This document shows positions 55,823 through 64,000 of a stretch of 64,000 bases of DNA, piece after piece. Made by a program: the position numbers and the translations under genes. Numbering within the stretch: position 1 is the first letter of the stretch; each line of letters opens with the position of its first letter. Under the pieces are notes generated by a model that was given only the letters and a program-made list of their open reading frames with translations, made no database searches and was not told where the DNA came from. The DNA comes from Sinomonas atrocyanea (GTDB taxonomy: Bacteria > Actinomycetota > Actinomycetes > Actinomycetales > Micrococcaceae), in NCBI RefSeq assembly GCF_030812675.1, contig NZ_JAUSTE010000001.1, positions 434,001-498,000 of the forward strand, given 5' to 3'.

Positions 55823-57895
55823 TCACGAAAGACCCGCCGCAGAAAGACGCTGCCCGAGGATCGTGGCCATCGACGCCGAATAGGTCCTCGTCACATGGTT
55901 GTCGTCGAGGTAGACGTACGTGTTGCCGATGACCCCGTGGCACATTCCGCTCGGGCAGAGCAGGTCCGTCATGTCGATCTGCACGAAGTGCTGCGGGTGG
56001 GCGGCCGCGAAGGCGACGAGCGGGTTCTTCGGGGCGAGCAGCGACGACTGGGGCAGGTTGCACTTGGGCGAGGACGCGCCGTTCTGGGCCACGCAGTCGG
56101 CCATGTTGAACGAGAACCGCGGGTTGTCGCGGAGCGCGACCACGGTCGAGCCCTTCGCGGTCAGGGCCGAGACGACCGCATCGAGTCCCGGCGAGAGCGT
56201 CTCCGCCGGCGACGACGCCGCCGCCACCGTCCCGACCATGAAGACGGTTCCCGGGGGGTTCGCCGCGAGGTAGGCGGCCACCGAGGCGTTGAACGCGTCG
56301 CAGTCGGTGTTGCCCGACTTCGTGGTCGGGGCGTAGACGCAGCCGCCCTTGAGCAGGGAGACCACCCGTTCCCCACGCTTGGCGGCCACCGGCTCGAGGG
56401 CGGCCATCCACTGCTCGGCGTGCGAGTCACCCACCACCACGATGGTCTTGGCCTCGCTGGCCGTGACGGCGTTCATCCCGCAGACGGACGCGAGCGACTC
56501 GGGGACCTTGAGGTCGGGCGAGCACTTCTGGGGCAGCCCGTACCAGTCGGTGGGCACCTTCTGGGCCACCGGGATCAGGCTCGCGGTGGACGAGGCCTTG
56601 TCGTCGTAATCGGGGTCGAGGGCCTCGGCCCCCGGGTTGTCGACGGCGGCCCGCGCCTCGACCTGCTTCGTGGTGGTCTGGACGCTGCCCTGCACCGCAG
56701 CGATGGGCGCGACGCCGACGAGCACGCATGCGGCCACCCCGGCGAACCCGTTGCGCAGCCGCTGCTCCGGCCAGCGCCACGCACGCCACGGCGTGTCCAC
56801 GAACCGGATCGTGGCCCACGCGAGCACCACCGAGACGAGGACCGCGAGCGTGCCGAGGAGCCAGCCGGCCTCCTCGCGCTGGCGCCAGGTCAGGGCGATC
56901 ACGAGCACGGGCCAGTGCCACAGGTACAGGCCGTAGGAGATGTCGCCGAGCTTGCGCAGCGGCTTCGAGGCGAGGACCTGGTGCACGCCGAAGCGTCCGC
57001 CGTTCTGGGCCGCGAGGATCACCGCGGCGGCCGAGAGCGTGGGCCAGAGCGCGATGGCGCCGGGGAAGAGGCCCTGGACGTCCAGCACGAGCCCGCAGGC
57101 CACGATCGAGGCGACGCCGCCCCAGCCCATCACGAGCGCGGCGCGCCGCCCCACGCGCACGCGGTCGATCGCGAGGGCGAGCAGGCTCCCGAGCGCGAAC
57201 TCCCAGATGCGGGCCGGCAGGGAGAAGTACGCCTGCACCTGGTCGGCGACCGTGAACCAGACGGAGAAGGCGAACGAGGCGGCGAAGACGGCCGCGAAGC
57301 CCACGGTGAGGACCTTCTCGTAGGCGAGGCCCCGGCGTCGTGCGAAGGCGCCGAGCGCCACGAAGACGAGCGGGAAGAGGATGAAGATCTGCCCCTGGAT
57401 CGACAGCGACCAGAAGTGCTGGAAGGGGCTCGCGAGGGAGTGGTCCTGGGCGTAGTAGTCCACGGCGTCGCTCTGCAGGAGCCAGTTCTCCACATAGCCG
57501 AGGGACGCCGCGCCCTCGCGCAGCACGTCCCCCCACCGCGTCGCGGGGAGGAAGATGACGGCGGCGACCACGGTGCCGGCGATGGTCACGGCCGCCGCGG
57601 GCAGCAGGCGCCGGAAGACGTGGAGCCAGTGCTTGAGCAGGTGGGTGCGCTCGCCGCGGCGGTGCCGGGCCACGAACTGGCCCGTCATGAGGAACGCGGA
57701 GACCATGAGGAACACGTCGACGCCCCCGGAGACGCGCCCGAGCCACACGTGGTAGAGCACCACGAGCGCCACGGCGACCGCCCTCAGGCCCTGGATCTCG
57801 GGTCGGAAGACACGCCCCCCACTTGCTTGCCTGTGTCCTTCGGCCACCACGCCAGCCCCACTCCTTCTCGTCAGCCGATTTTCCTGCCCCTCCAT
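55823..57895 (-). CDS. Acyltransferase family 3 / SGNH hydrolase fusion (second of two)
   Basis: A 690-residue paralogue of its downstream neighbour with the same layout: RPEIQGLRAVAVALVVLYH, HFWSLSIQGQ, about ten membrane segments, then an SGNH domain. Here block I is the canonical GDSHAEQW, and DDNHVTRTYS supplies the Asp/His pair. The two genes lie 58 bp apart in tandem on the same strand, which indicates duplication and divergence. Predicted to acetylate a cell-wall polysaccharide. The ATG at 57895 is followed by alternative GTGs; the first 25 residues are variable. Confidence 0.9.
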   Translation of the reverse strand: MEGQENRLTRRSGAGVVAEGHRQASGGRVFRPEIQGLRAVAVALVVLYHVWLGRVSGGVDVFLMVSAFLMTGQFVARHRRGERTHLLKHWLHVFRRLLPAAAVTIAGTVVAAVIFLPATRWGDVLREGAASLGYVENWLLQSDAVDYYAQDHSLASPFQHFWSLSIQGQIFILFPLVFVALGAFARRRGLAYEKVLTVGFAAVFAASFAFSVWFTVADQVQAYFSLPARIWEFALGSLLALAIDRVRVGRRAALVMGWGGVASIVACGLVLDVQGLFPGAIALWPTLSAAAVILAAQNGGRFGVHQVLASKPLRKLGDISYGLYLWHWPVLVIALTWRQREEAGWLLGTLAVLVSVVLAWATIRFVDTPWRAWRWPEQRLRNGFAGVAACVLVGVAPIAAVQGSVQTTTKQVEARAAVDNPGAEALDPDYDDKASSTASLIPVAQKVPTDWYGLPQKCSPDLKVPESLASVCGMNAVTASEAKTIVVVGDSHAEQWMAALEPVAAKRGERVVSLLKGGCVYAPTTKSGNTDCDAFNASVAAYLAANPPGTVFMVGTVAAASSPAETLSPGLDAVVSALTAKGSTVVALRDNPRFSFNMADCVAQNGASSPKCNLPQSSLLAPKNPLVAFAAAHPQHFVQIDMTDLLCPSGMCHGVIGNTYVYLDDNHVTRTYSASMATILGQRLSAAGLS

Positions 57896-57982
57896 TGCGC
57901 CCCGCCAACCTGTGCGTTCGCTGTGAGAGGCGTTGCCGCTCCATATGAAAGCACACCCCCGCGCGGGGGACCCTACGCACGG

Positions 57983-58030
57983 ACGACGGCGGCCGCGCCC
58001 CTCGTGCGGGAGGGGCGCGGCCGCCGTCGT
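57983..58030 (-). terminator. Terminator after groEL1
   Basis: A perfect 21-bp stem (57983-58003 with 58010-58030), beginning ACGACGGCGGCCGCGC, with a 6-nt loop, 25 bases past the groEL1 stop. Only CCGTGCG follows on the minus strand, so there is no T-run. The first 12 bases of the stem are the same as in the guaB terminator. Confidence 0.85.
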
Positions 58031-58055
58031 GCTCGCCCGGGCGGGAGGGCCAGCC

Positions 58056-59672
<1,617 letters not shown>

Positions 59673-59743
59673 CTACTCCTGTGTGTCTGGATCAAGCACG
59701 ACACCCCGGCCGCAGGGAGCGGCCGGGGCGCAGCGCGGGAGCG

Positions 59744-60040
59744 TTACTTGACGACGATCGCCAGGACGTCGCGGGCCGAGAGCACGAGGTACTCGGAGCC
59801 GCCCGTCTTGACCTCGGTGCCGCCGTACTTGGAGTAGAGGACCACGTCGCCGACGGTGACGTCGACGGGCACGCGGTTGCCGTTGTCATCGACGCGGCCG
59901 GGGCCGACAGCGACGACCTCGCCCTCCTGCGGCTTCTCCTTCGCGGTGTCCGGGATCACGAGGCCGGACGCGGTGGTCTGCTCGGCCTCGAGCGGCTTGA
60001 CGACAATGCGATCCTCGAGGGGCTTGATGGAGACCGACAC
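59744..60040 (-). CDS. groES: Co-chaperonin GroES
   Basis: A 98-residue protein with the full family pattern: [20 protein letters not shown] at the start, the mobile loop [18 protein letters not shown], and [15 protein letters not shown]. It forms the seven-membered lid of the chaperonin. GTG start at 60040 with AAAGGAG 6 nt upstream. It is the first gene of the groES-groEL1 operon. Confidence 0.98.
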   Translation of the reverse strand: MSVSIKPLEDRIVVKPLEAEQTTASGLVIPDTAKEKPQEGEVVAVGPGRVDDNGNRVPVDVTVGDVVLYSKYGGTEVKTGGSEYLVLSARDVLAIVVK

Positions 60041-60126
60041 GGATCTCTCCTTTACTTCAACGGGTCACGGATGGTGAGCCGGGCAAGCAACCGTCGTCGC
60101 GGGTGCCGGGAGCGTGCCTGACAGGG

Positions 60127-60153
60127 TTAGCACTCGGCACTGCCGAGTGCTAC
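60127..60153 (-). promoter_or_regulatory. CIRCE element 1 (HrcA operator), downstream of the groES -10
   Basis: TTAGCACTC, nine bases, GAGTGCTAC: 17 of 18 positions of the consensus TTAGCACTC-N9-GAGTGCTAA. It covers the region just downstream of the promoter -10 (60159-60164), so HrcA bound here blocks start of transcription. Confidence 0.93.
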
Positions 60154-60158
60154 TGGCG

Positions 60159-60200
60159 ACTCTAGTGAGCGCGTTGGCACTCGGTCAAGGCGAGTGCCAA
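60159..60200 (-). promoter_or_regulatory. groES promoter with CIRCE element 2
   Basis: On the minus strand TTGACC (60183-60188), 18 bp, TAGAGT (60159-60164) forms the promoter. A second perfect dyad TTGGCACTC-N9-GAGTGCCAA at 60174-60200 straddles the -35. Together with the element at 60127-60153 this gives two HrcA sites. Confidence 0.85.
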
Positions 60201-60258
60201 CGGGTGTCGTGACCCGGGCGTTGAGCGGAGTCCGAACCCGGTACTTGAGCTGCGGAAC

Positions 60259-60642
60259 CTACTCGCCCGCGAGCTCGTCGTAGCCGAGGTCGTCGTCCTC
60301 GTCGTCGCCGTCGAGGCCGCGGGTGGCGTACATGACGGCGATCGAGGCGACGAGGGCGACGCCGCCGACGACGAGGCCGATGATGGACCCGACCTTCGCG
60401 CCGAGGAACTGGTCGCGCAGCGACTGGGCCTCCGGCGTGGCGTCGCTGATGTTCTTCCCGCCTACCGAGTACACGGTGGCGTTGAAGGCGTCCAGGCCCA
60501 TCACGACGACGAGCAGCACCGCGGCGACCACGGTGATGACGATGCCCGCGATGAGCACGGGGCGCGCGTAGGGCCGCAGCCGGGCGAGAGGGCCTGCATC
60601 CGGTCGAGCTGGAACAGGGTCGACGCTGCGGCTGGTCTCCAT
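60259..60642 (-). CDS. Small membrane protein of unknown function
   Basis: A 127-residue protein beginning METSRSVDPVPARPDAGPLA, then two membrane segments (ARPVLIAGIVITVVAAVLLV and VGSIIGLVVGGVALVASIAV) with a 45-residue external loop and an acidic C-terminus (GDDEDDDLGYDELAGE). The start at 60642 has GGTGGG just before it. No family is recognised. It is downstream of the groES regulatory region on the minus strand but not clearly in any operon. Divergent from the methyltransferase gene. Confidence 0.75.
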   Translation of the reverse strand: METSRSVDPVPARPDAGPLARLRPYARPVLIAGIVITVVAAVLLVVVMGLDAFNATVYSVGGKNISDATPEAQSLRDQFLGAKVGSIIGLVVGGVALVASIAVMYATRGLDGDDEDDDLGYDELAGE

Positions 60643-60696
60643 GCCCACCAGCCTAACCAATGAGCTCCGGCCGCGCGGCGCACTACGCTGGATGGC

Positions 60697-61920
60697 ATGC
60701 CCGACGACAGACACGCCCCGGACCAGCTGGCACCCCTGCTGACGCCGGAGGGCTGGGCGCTGCTCAACTCGCTCGGCCCCTACCGCGAGGAGGATGCGCT
60801 CGCGATCAGCGGGCGGCTGCGCAAGGCGGGCCACTCCCCCGAGCTCGTCTCGGCCGTCCTCTCCCAGGCCAGGCTGCGGGGCCGCGCCGCCGCGAAGTTC
60901 GGCGAGTTCGCCTCGAGCATGCTCTTCACCCGCGCCGGGCTCGAGCAGGCCACCCGCCTCTCGGTCGCGGCGCGCCACGCCCGGCGGTTCGTCGACGCCG
61001 GCGTCGGGCGTGTCGCGGACCTCGGGTGCGGCCTCGGCGCGGATGCGATGGCGATGGCATCCCTCGACCTCGAGGTCACCGCGGTGGAGCTCGACGAGAC
61101 GACCGCCGCGTGCGCCACGATGAACCTCATGCCCTTCCCGCACGCCCGGGTGGTGCACGCCGACGCGCAGTCGGTGGACCTGTCCGGGGTGGACGGCGTC
61201 TGGCTCGATCCGGCCCGGCGCTCGACGTCGGCCTCCGGCACCACCCGCCTGTGGGACCCGGAGGAGTTTTCGCCGCCGCTGAGCTTCGTCGAGGGCCTCG
61301 CCGCCCGCGGCCTGCCCGTGGGCGTCAAGCTGGGCCCGGGGCTGCCCCACGCGTCGGTGCCCGCGGGCTGCGAGGCCCAGTGGGTCTCCGTGCAGGGCGA
61401 CGTGGCGGAGGTGGCCCTGTACTTCAATGCGCTCAAGCGGCCCAGCGTGCGCAGGGCCGCCCTCGTGCTGGGGGACGGTGGCGCGGCGGAGCTGGTCGCC
61501 GAGACGGACTTCGGTGCCGGGGCCGAGCCCCGGATCGGGCCGCTCGAGGGCTTCCTCTATGAGCCCGACGGCGCCGTGATCCGCGCGGGGCTGGTCGCCG
61601 AGCTCGCCGAGCGGCTGGGCGGCACGCTCGTGGACCCGCACATCGCCTACATCTGCGCGCCGCAGCTCGTGCAGACGCCGTTCGCGAAGGCGTACCGGGT
61701 CCTCGAGGTGCGGCCGTACAACGTCAAGGCGCTGCGCGCATGGGTGCGCGAGCAGGGCATCGGTGTCCTGGACATCAAGAAGCGGGGCGCCTCCGTGACG
61801 CCCGAGGAGCTGCGCCGGGTGCTCCTCGCGGGGCAGCGCAAGGGTGCCACGGCGAAGGCCACGCTCGTGCTCACGCGCATCGGCGACGACCGCGTGGCGG
61901 CCGTCGTCGAGCCCGCCTGA
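60697..61920 (+). CDS. Class I SAM-dependent methyltransferase with C-terminal THUMP-like domain
   Basis: A 407-residue protein. The SAM-binding motif is RVADLGCGLGADAMAMAS (about residues 107-124), followed by VELDETTAA, and the WLDPARRSTSASG block that substitutes for the usual NPPY. The C-terminal half resembles the THUMP-like domain of actinobacterial rRNA/tRNA methyltransferase relatives (AYICAPQLVQTPFAKAYRVLE). The target is probably an RNA but is not known. TACGCT lies 7 nt before the ATG. It is followed by the 21-bp repeat cluster. Confidence 0.82.
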   Translation: MPDDRHAPDQLAPLLTPEGWALLNSLGPYREEDALAISGRLRKAGHSPELVSAVLSQARLRGRAAAKFGEFASSMLFTRAGLEQATRLSVAARHARRFVDAGVGRVADLGCGLGADAMAMASLDLEVTAVELDETTAACATMNLMPFPHARVVHADAQSVDLSGVDGVWLDPARRSTSASGTTRLWDPEEFSPPLSFVEGLAARGLPVGVKLGPGLPHASVPAGCEAQWVSVQGDVAEVALYFNALKRPSVRRAALVLGDGGAAELVAETDFGAGAEPRIGPLEGFLYEPDGAVIRAGLVAELAERLGGTLVDPHIAYICAPQLVQTPFAKAYRVLEVRPYNVKALRAWVREQGIGVLDIKKRGASVTPEELRRVLLAGQRKGATAKATLVLTRIGDDRVAAVVEPA

Positions 61921-61922
61921 TC

Positions 61923-62051
61923 CGCGTTGAGGGGTCATGTCCCTGCACTGAGGGGTCATGTCCCTGGGGGAGATGACCCCACAACGTTGGGACATGACCC
62001 CTCAACGTTGGGAGATGACCCCGCAACGTTGGGAGATGACCCCTCAACGTC
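61923..62051. repeat. Cluster of six 21-bp repeat units, two inverted and four direct
   Basis: Units: inverted at 61923-61943 and 61944-61964, a 3-nt gap, then direct at 61968-61988, 61989-62009, 62010-62030 and 62031-62051 with no spacers. The direct consensus is GGGASATGACCCC-N-CAACGTT, with variation mostly at position 5 (C or G) and 14. The inverted pair and the first two direct units can fold into one long hairpin. It fills the gap between the methyltransferase (+) and aroE-like (-) stop codons. The period is 7 codons and several frames stay open, but no coding signal (start, RBS, conservation) supports a gene. Confidence 0.93.
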
Positions 62052-62085
62052 GGGGCGGGGCGGAGGGGCCGGGGAGGGCCGGTGG

Positions 62086-62904
62086 CTACTGGGCGCGCAT
62101 GAACTCCTCGGCGGCGCGCACCTGCTCGTCGGTGGGGCGCATTCCGGTGTAGAGGACGAACTGCTCGAGCGCCTGGATCGTCATGACCTCGGCCCCCGAG
62201 ATGACCATCTTCCCGGCGGCGCGACCGGCCTTGATGAGCGGCGTCTCCGCCGGGAGGGCCACGACGTCGAAGACGACGCGGGCCGCGTGGACCGCCGGCT
62301 CCGGAAAAGCCAGCGCCTCGGCGTCCGGGCCGCCGGCCATGCCGATGGGGGTCACGTTGACGAGGACGTCGGCGGTGCGCTCCCCCAGCTCCGGGGCCCA
62401 GGTGAAGCCGTACAGCTCGGCCAGCCCGCGGCCCGCGGCCTCGTTGCGGGCCACGATCGTCACGTCCGTGAAGCCGGCGTCCCGGAACGCCGCGGCGGTC
62501 GCCTTCGCCATGCCGCCCGAGCCGCGCAGCAGGACCGACCAGGCCGGGTCCAGCCCGTTGCGCGCGATGAGCTGGGCAATCGCGGTGTAGTCGGTGTTGT
62601 ACGCCGTGAGCACCCCGGAGTCGTTGACGATCGTGTTCACCGAGTCGATCGCTGCCGCGGACGGGTCCATCCGGTCCACGAGCGCGATCACGTCCTCCTT
62701 GTACGGCATCGAGACGGCACAGCCACGGATGCCGAGCCCCCGCACCCCCGCGATGGCCTGCGCGAGGTCGGTCGGCGCGAACGCCTTGTAGATCCAGTTC
62801 AGCCCGAGCGCGTCGTAGAGGTAGTTGTGGAAGCGCGTCCCGTTGTTGCTCGGCCTGGCCGAGAGCGAGATGCACAGCGTCATGTCTTTGTTGAGGATCG
62901 GCAC
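62086..62904 (-). CDS. AroE-like shikimate/quinate dehydrogenase (variant)
   Basis: A 272-residue two-domain dehydrogenase of the shikimate 5-dehydrogenase superfamily. Recognisable pieces are SMPYKEDVIALVD (the catalytic Lys), INTIVND-like SVNTIVNDSGVLTAYNTDYTA, the NADP motif VLLRGSGGMAKATAAAF and VTPIGM. The usual substrate loop S-x-S-P is replaced by SARPSNNGTRFHN, and NTDG by NTDY, so it may not be the main AroE; SdhL/YdiB-like side enzymes are alternatives. The start is a GTG at 62904 with no clear RBS. It is convergent with the methyltransferase. Confidence 0.75.
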   Translation of the reverse strand: MPILNKDMTLCISLSARPSNNGTRFHNYLYDALGLNWIYKAFAPTDLAQAIAGVRGLGIRGCAVSMPYKEDVIALVDRMDPSAAAIDSVNTIVNDSGVLTAYNTDYTAIAQLIARNGLDPAWSVLLRGSGGMAKATAAAFRDAGFTDVTIVARNEAAGRGLAELYGFTWAPELGERTADVLVNVTPIGMAGGPDAEALAFPEPAVHAARVVFDVVALPAETPLIKAGRAAGKMVISGAEVMTIQALEQFVLYTGMRPTDEQVRAAEEFMRAQ

Positions 62905-62955
62905 GGCACAAGGCTAGTGCCGTGCCGACCCCCGCGCGCCCGGTGCGCGGCCAGA

Positions 62956-63078
62956 TCAGCCCTGGCGCGCCGTGAGCCGGGGATTCCGCTTGTTGATGAC
63001 GTACGTCCTGCCGCGGCGGCGCACCACCTGCGCCCCGGGGACCTTCTTCAGCGCACGCAGCGAGTTGCGGACCTTCAT
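62956..63078 (-). CDS. 50S ribosomal protein L36, zinc-free (type B) form
   Basis: A 40-residue protein beginning [19 protein letters not shown] and ending NPRLTARQG. It is L36, but the four zinc ligands of the normal form (C-x2-C...C...H) are absent. Such C-minus paralogues replace the zinc-binding copy when zinc is short. GGAAGGAG lies 6 nt before the ATG, and a Zur-type box sits 23 bp upstream. It is monocistronic and divergent from the acyl-CoA dehydrogenase. Confidence 0.95.
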   Translation of the reverse strand: MKVRNSLRALKKVPGAQVVRRRGRTYVINKRNPRLTARQG

Positions 63079-63100
63079 GATGCTCCTTCCGATCATTTGA

Positions 63101-63115
63101 TGAGAGTCGTTGTCA
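63101..63115 (-). promoter_or_regulatory. Zur-type operator of the zinc-free L36 gene
   Basis: TGAGAGTCGTTGTCA on the plus strand (TGACAACGACTCTCA on the minus) is a 15-mer dyad that agrees with the actinobacterial Zur motif TGANAATNATTNTCA at 10 of 12 fixed positions. Minus-strand TTGACA (63111-63116), a good -35, overlaps it, so Zur bound here would repress the L36 gene when zinc is plentiful. Confidence 0.72.
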
Positions 63116-63161
63116 ATAACGGACTCTGGTCCCCGGACATTCCCCGGTGTGCAATGGGAGG

Positions 63162-64000
63162 ATGGAGCACACCGACGGGGGCGCGGACGGCGCCAACCAG
63201 CCGCCCCCGCGGGTCGGGGTCGACGAGTTCTCCGCCAATGCCGCGCTCGTCGACGGCGTCCGCCGCTTCGGCGCGAGCTGGGCCTCGGGCGAGCTGGCCG
63301 CGGTGGGGCGGCTCGTCGGGTCCGGGCAGTTCGCCGAGAACGCGCGCCTGGCCAACGCGTGCCCGCCCGTGCTCCACGCCCTCGACCGCTACGGTGCGCG
63401 CCGGGACGAGGTCGAGTACCACCCCGCCTACCACCACGTCCTCGCCGCCGCGGTAGCCCACGGAGCGCACACCGCCGCATGGGCCGACCCGCGCCCCGGC
63501 GCCCACGTGGCCCGGGCCGCGGCGTTCATGCTGTTCGCCCAGGTCGAGCCGGGCCATGCCTGCCCGGTCTCGATGACCCACGCGGCCGTGCCCGCCCTGT
63601 CGCGGCAGGCCGACGTCGCCCGCCTCTGGCTCCCCCGCCTCTACGGCGACGGCTACGACCCGCGCCTGGTCTCCGCCGGGCGCAAGCCGGGAGCGCTCGT
63701 GGGGATGGCGATGACGGAGCGGCAGGGAGGCTCGGACGTGCGCGCCATCACCACCGCGGCGCGCGACGCCGGTGACGGCACCGCGCTGCTCACCGGGGCC
63801 AAGTGGTTCTGCTCCGCCCCCATGAGCGACGCGTTCGTCGTGCTCGCCCGGGAGCCCGAGGGCATCTCCTGCTACCTCGTCCCGCGCGTGCTCGAGGACG
63901 GCACGCGGAACCCGTTCCGGCTCGTGCGCCTGAAGTCCAAGCTCGGCAACCGGGCCAACGCCTCTGCGGAGGTCGAGCTCGAGGACACGCTCGGCTGGCG
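63162..64000 (+). CDS. Acyl-CoA dehydrogenase, AidB-like (3' part outside window)
   Basis: The first 279 codons are in the window. The N-terminal domain is helical; [19 protein letters not shown] (about residues 185-203) carries the T-x-x-x-G-S-D flavin-binding pattern, and [17 protein letters not shown] follows, as in AidB and the DNA-alkylation/isovaleryl-CoA dehydrogenase group. The catalytic base and C-terminal domain are beyond the right edge. ATG at 63162; a TGCAAT hexamer lies 6 nt upstream. Role: FAD enzyme of fatty-acid or isovaleryl-CoA oxidation, or an AidB-type DNA-damage protein. Confidence 0.88.
   Translation, partial: MEHTDGGADGANQPPPRVGVDEFSANAALVDGVRRFGASWASGELAAVGRLVGSGQFAENARLANACPPVLHALDRYGARRDEVEYHPAYHHVLAAAVAHGAHTAAWADPRPGAHVARAAAFMLFAQVEPGHACPVSMTHAAVPALSRQADVARLWLPRLYGDGYDPRLVSAGRKPGALVGMAMTERQGGSDVRAITTAARDAGDGTALLTGAKWFCSAPMSDAFVVLAREPEGISCYLVPRVLEDGTRNPFRLVRLKSKLGNRANASAEVELEDTLGW

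Noticed and set aside
60259-61995. A 578-codon minus-strand frame containing the small membrane protein
   Set aside because: Most of it is the antisense of the methyltransferase gene. Only the last 127 codons (60642-60259) have plausible protein features.
61923-62051. CRISPR-like array from the six 21-bp units
   Set aside because: The units abut with no spacers and two are inverted. There are no cas genes.
61958-62152. A 64-codon plus-strand frame with a repeated EMTPQRW heptad
   Set aside because: The heptad repetition is a direct consequence of the 21-bp DNA repeat (21 is a multiple of three). There is no ribosome-binding site, and the frame runs into the aroE-like gene on the other strand.

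Overview
The window reads as a chromosomal segment of a high-GC actinobacterium of the family Micrococcaceae (Arthrobacter/Sinomonas-like). The grounds are the very high GC, the housekeeping set (groES-groEL1, guaB, guaB3, guaA, SURF1/DUF3817, GalU-RimJ-GlpR), frequent GTG starts, many leaderless-type starts with a TANNNT hexamer 6-7 nt before the start codon, CIRCE elements and a Zur-type box before a zinc-free L36. I see no prophage, insertion sequence, CRISPR array or rRNA. One tRNA gene (Ala, CGC) is present. Genus assignment is inference.

1-6 kb: a dipeptide/oligopeptide ABC importer on the minus strand (solute-binding protein, an unusually long DppB, DppC, and the start of a DppD ATPase that runs off the left edge), interrupted by an opposite-strand PH-domain membrane protein. 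6-18 kb: phosphoketolase, an unknown protein, YchF, RmuC, IspH with a membrane-protein partner, exonuclease VII (xseA-xseB), a PPK2 polyphosphate kinase and an alanine-type aminotransferase. 18.5-22 kb: a four-gene osmoprotectant ABC operon whose genes overlap by 4 nt at each junction. 22-33 kb: N-acetylglucosamine-type kinase, nitronate monooxygenase, aldo/keto reductase, a divergent LysR/MFS pair, two Lrp/AsnC regulators, an ArsR-like regulator with a 70-aa partner and a tandem-repeat operator candidate, a second MFS exporter, CorA and malate dehydrogenase. 33-38 kb: DUF805 protein, tRNA-Ala, the GlpR-RimJ-GalU cell-division/cell-wall neighbourhood (without the Glp/MoeA gene I would expect between galU and rimJ), 5-formyl-THF cyclo-ligase, FmdB and a SAF-domain protein.

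38-54 kb: a 1493-residue superfamily 1 helicase-nuclease whose Walker A lysine and Walker B glutamate are both replaced, then guaA, DUF3817, SURF1, a PTS EIIA, GlpD, GuaB3 (without the catalytic cysteine), a three-gene operon (WXG100-type effector, EspG-like protein, membrane protein), and guaB. The three guanine-nucleotide genes lie within 11 kb. 54-64 kb: two tandem paralogous acyltransferase-SGNH proteins, groEL1 and groES under two CIRCE boxes, a small membrane protein, a THUMP-like methyltransferase, a striking cluster of six 21-bp repeats (two inverted, four direct), an AroE-like dehydrogenase, the zinc-free L36, and the start of an AidB-type acyl-CoA dehydrogenase.

The best candidates for something undescribed are the 21-bp repeat cluster at 61923-62051, the catalytically degenerate helicase-nuclease at 38268-42749, the WXG100/EspG-like/membrane operon at 49531-51825 and the 25-bp palindrome at 12397-12455. 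All functions are read from sequence by eye; no database search was run.
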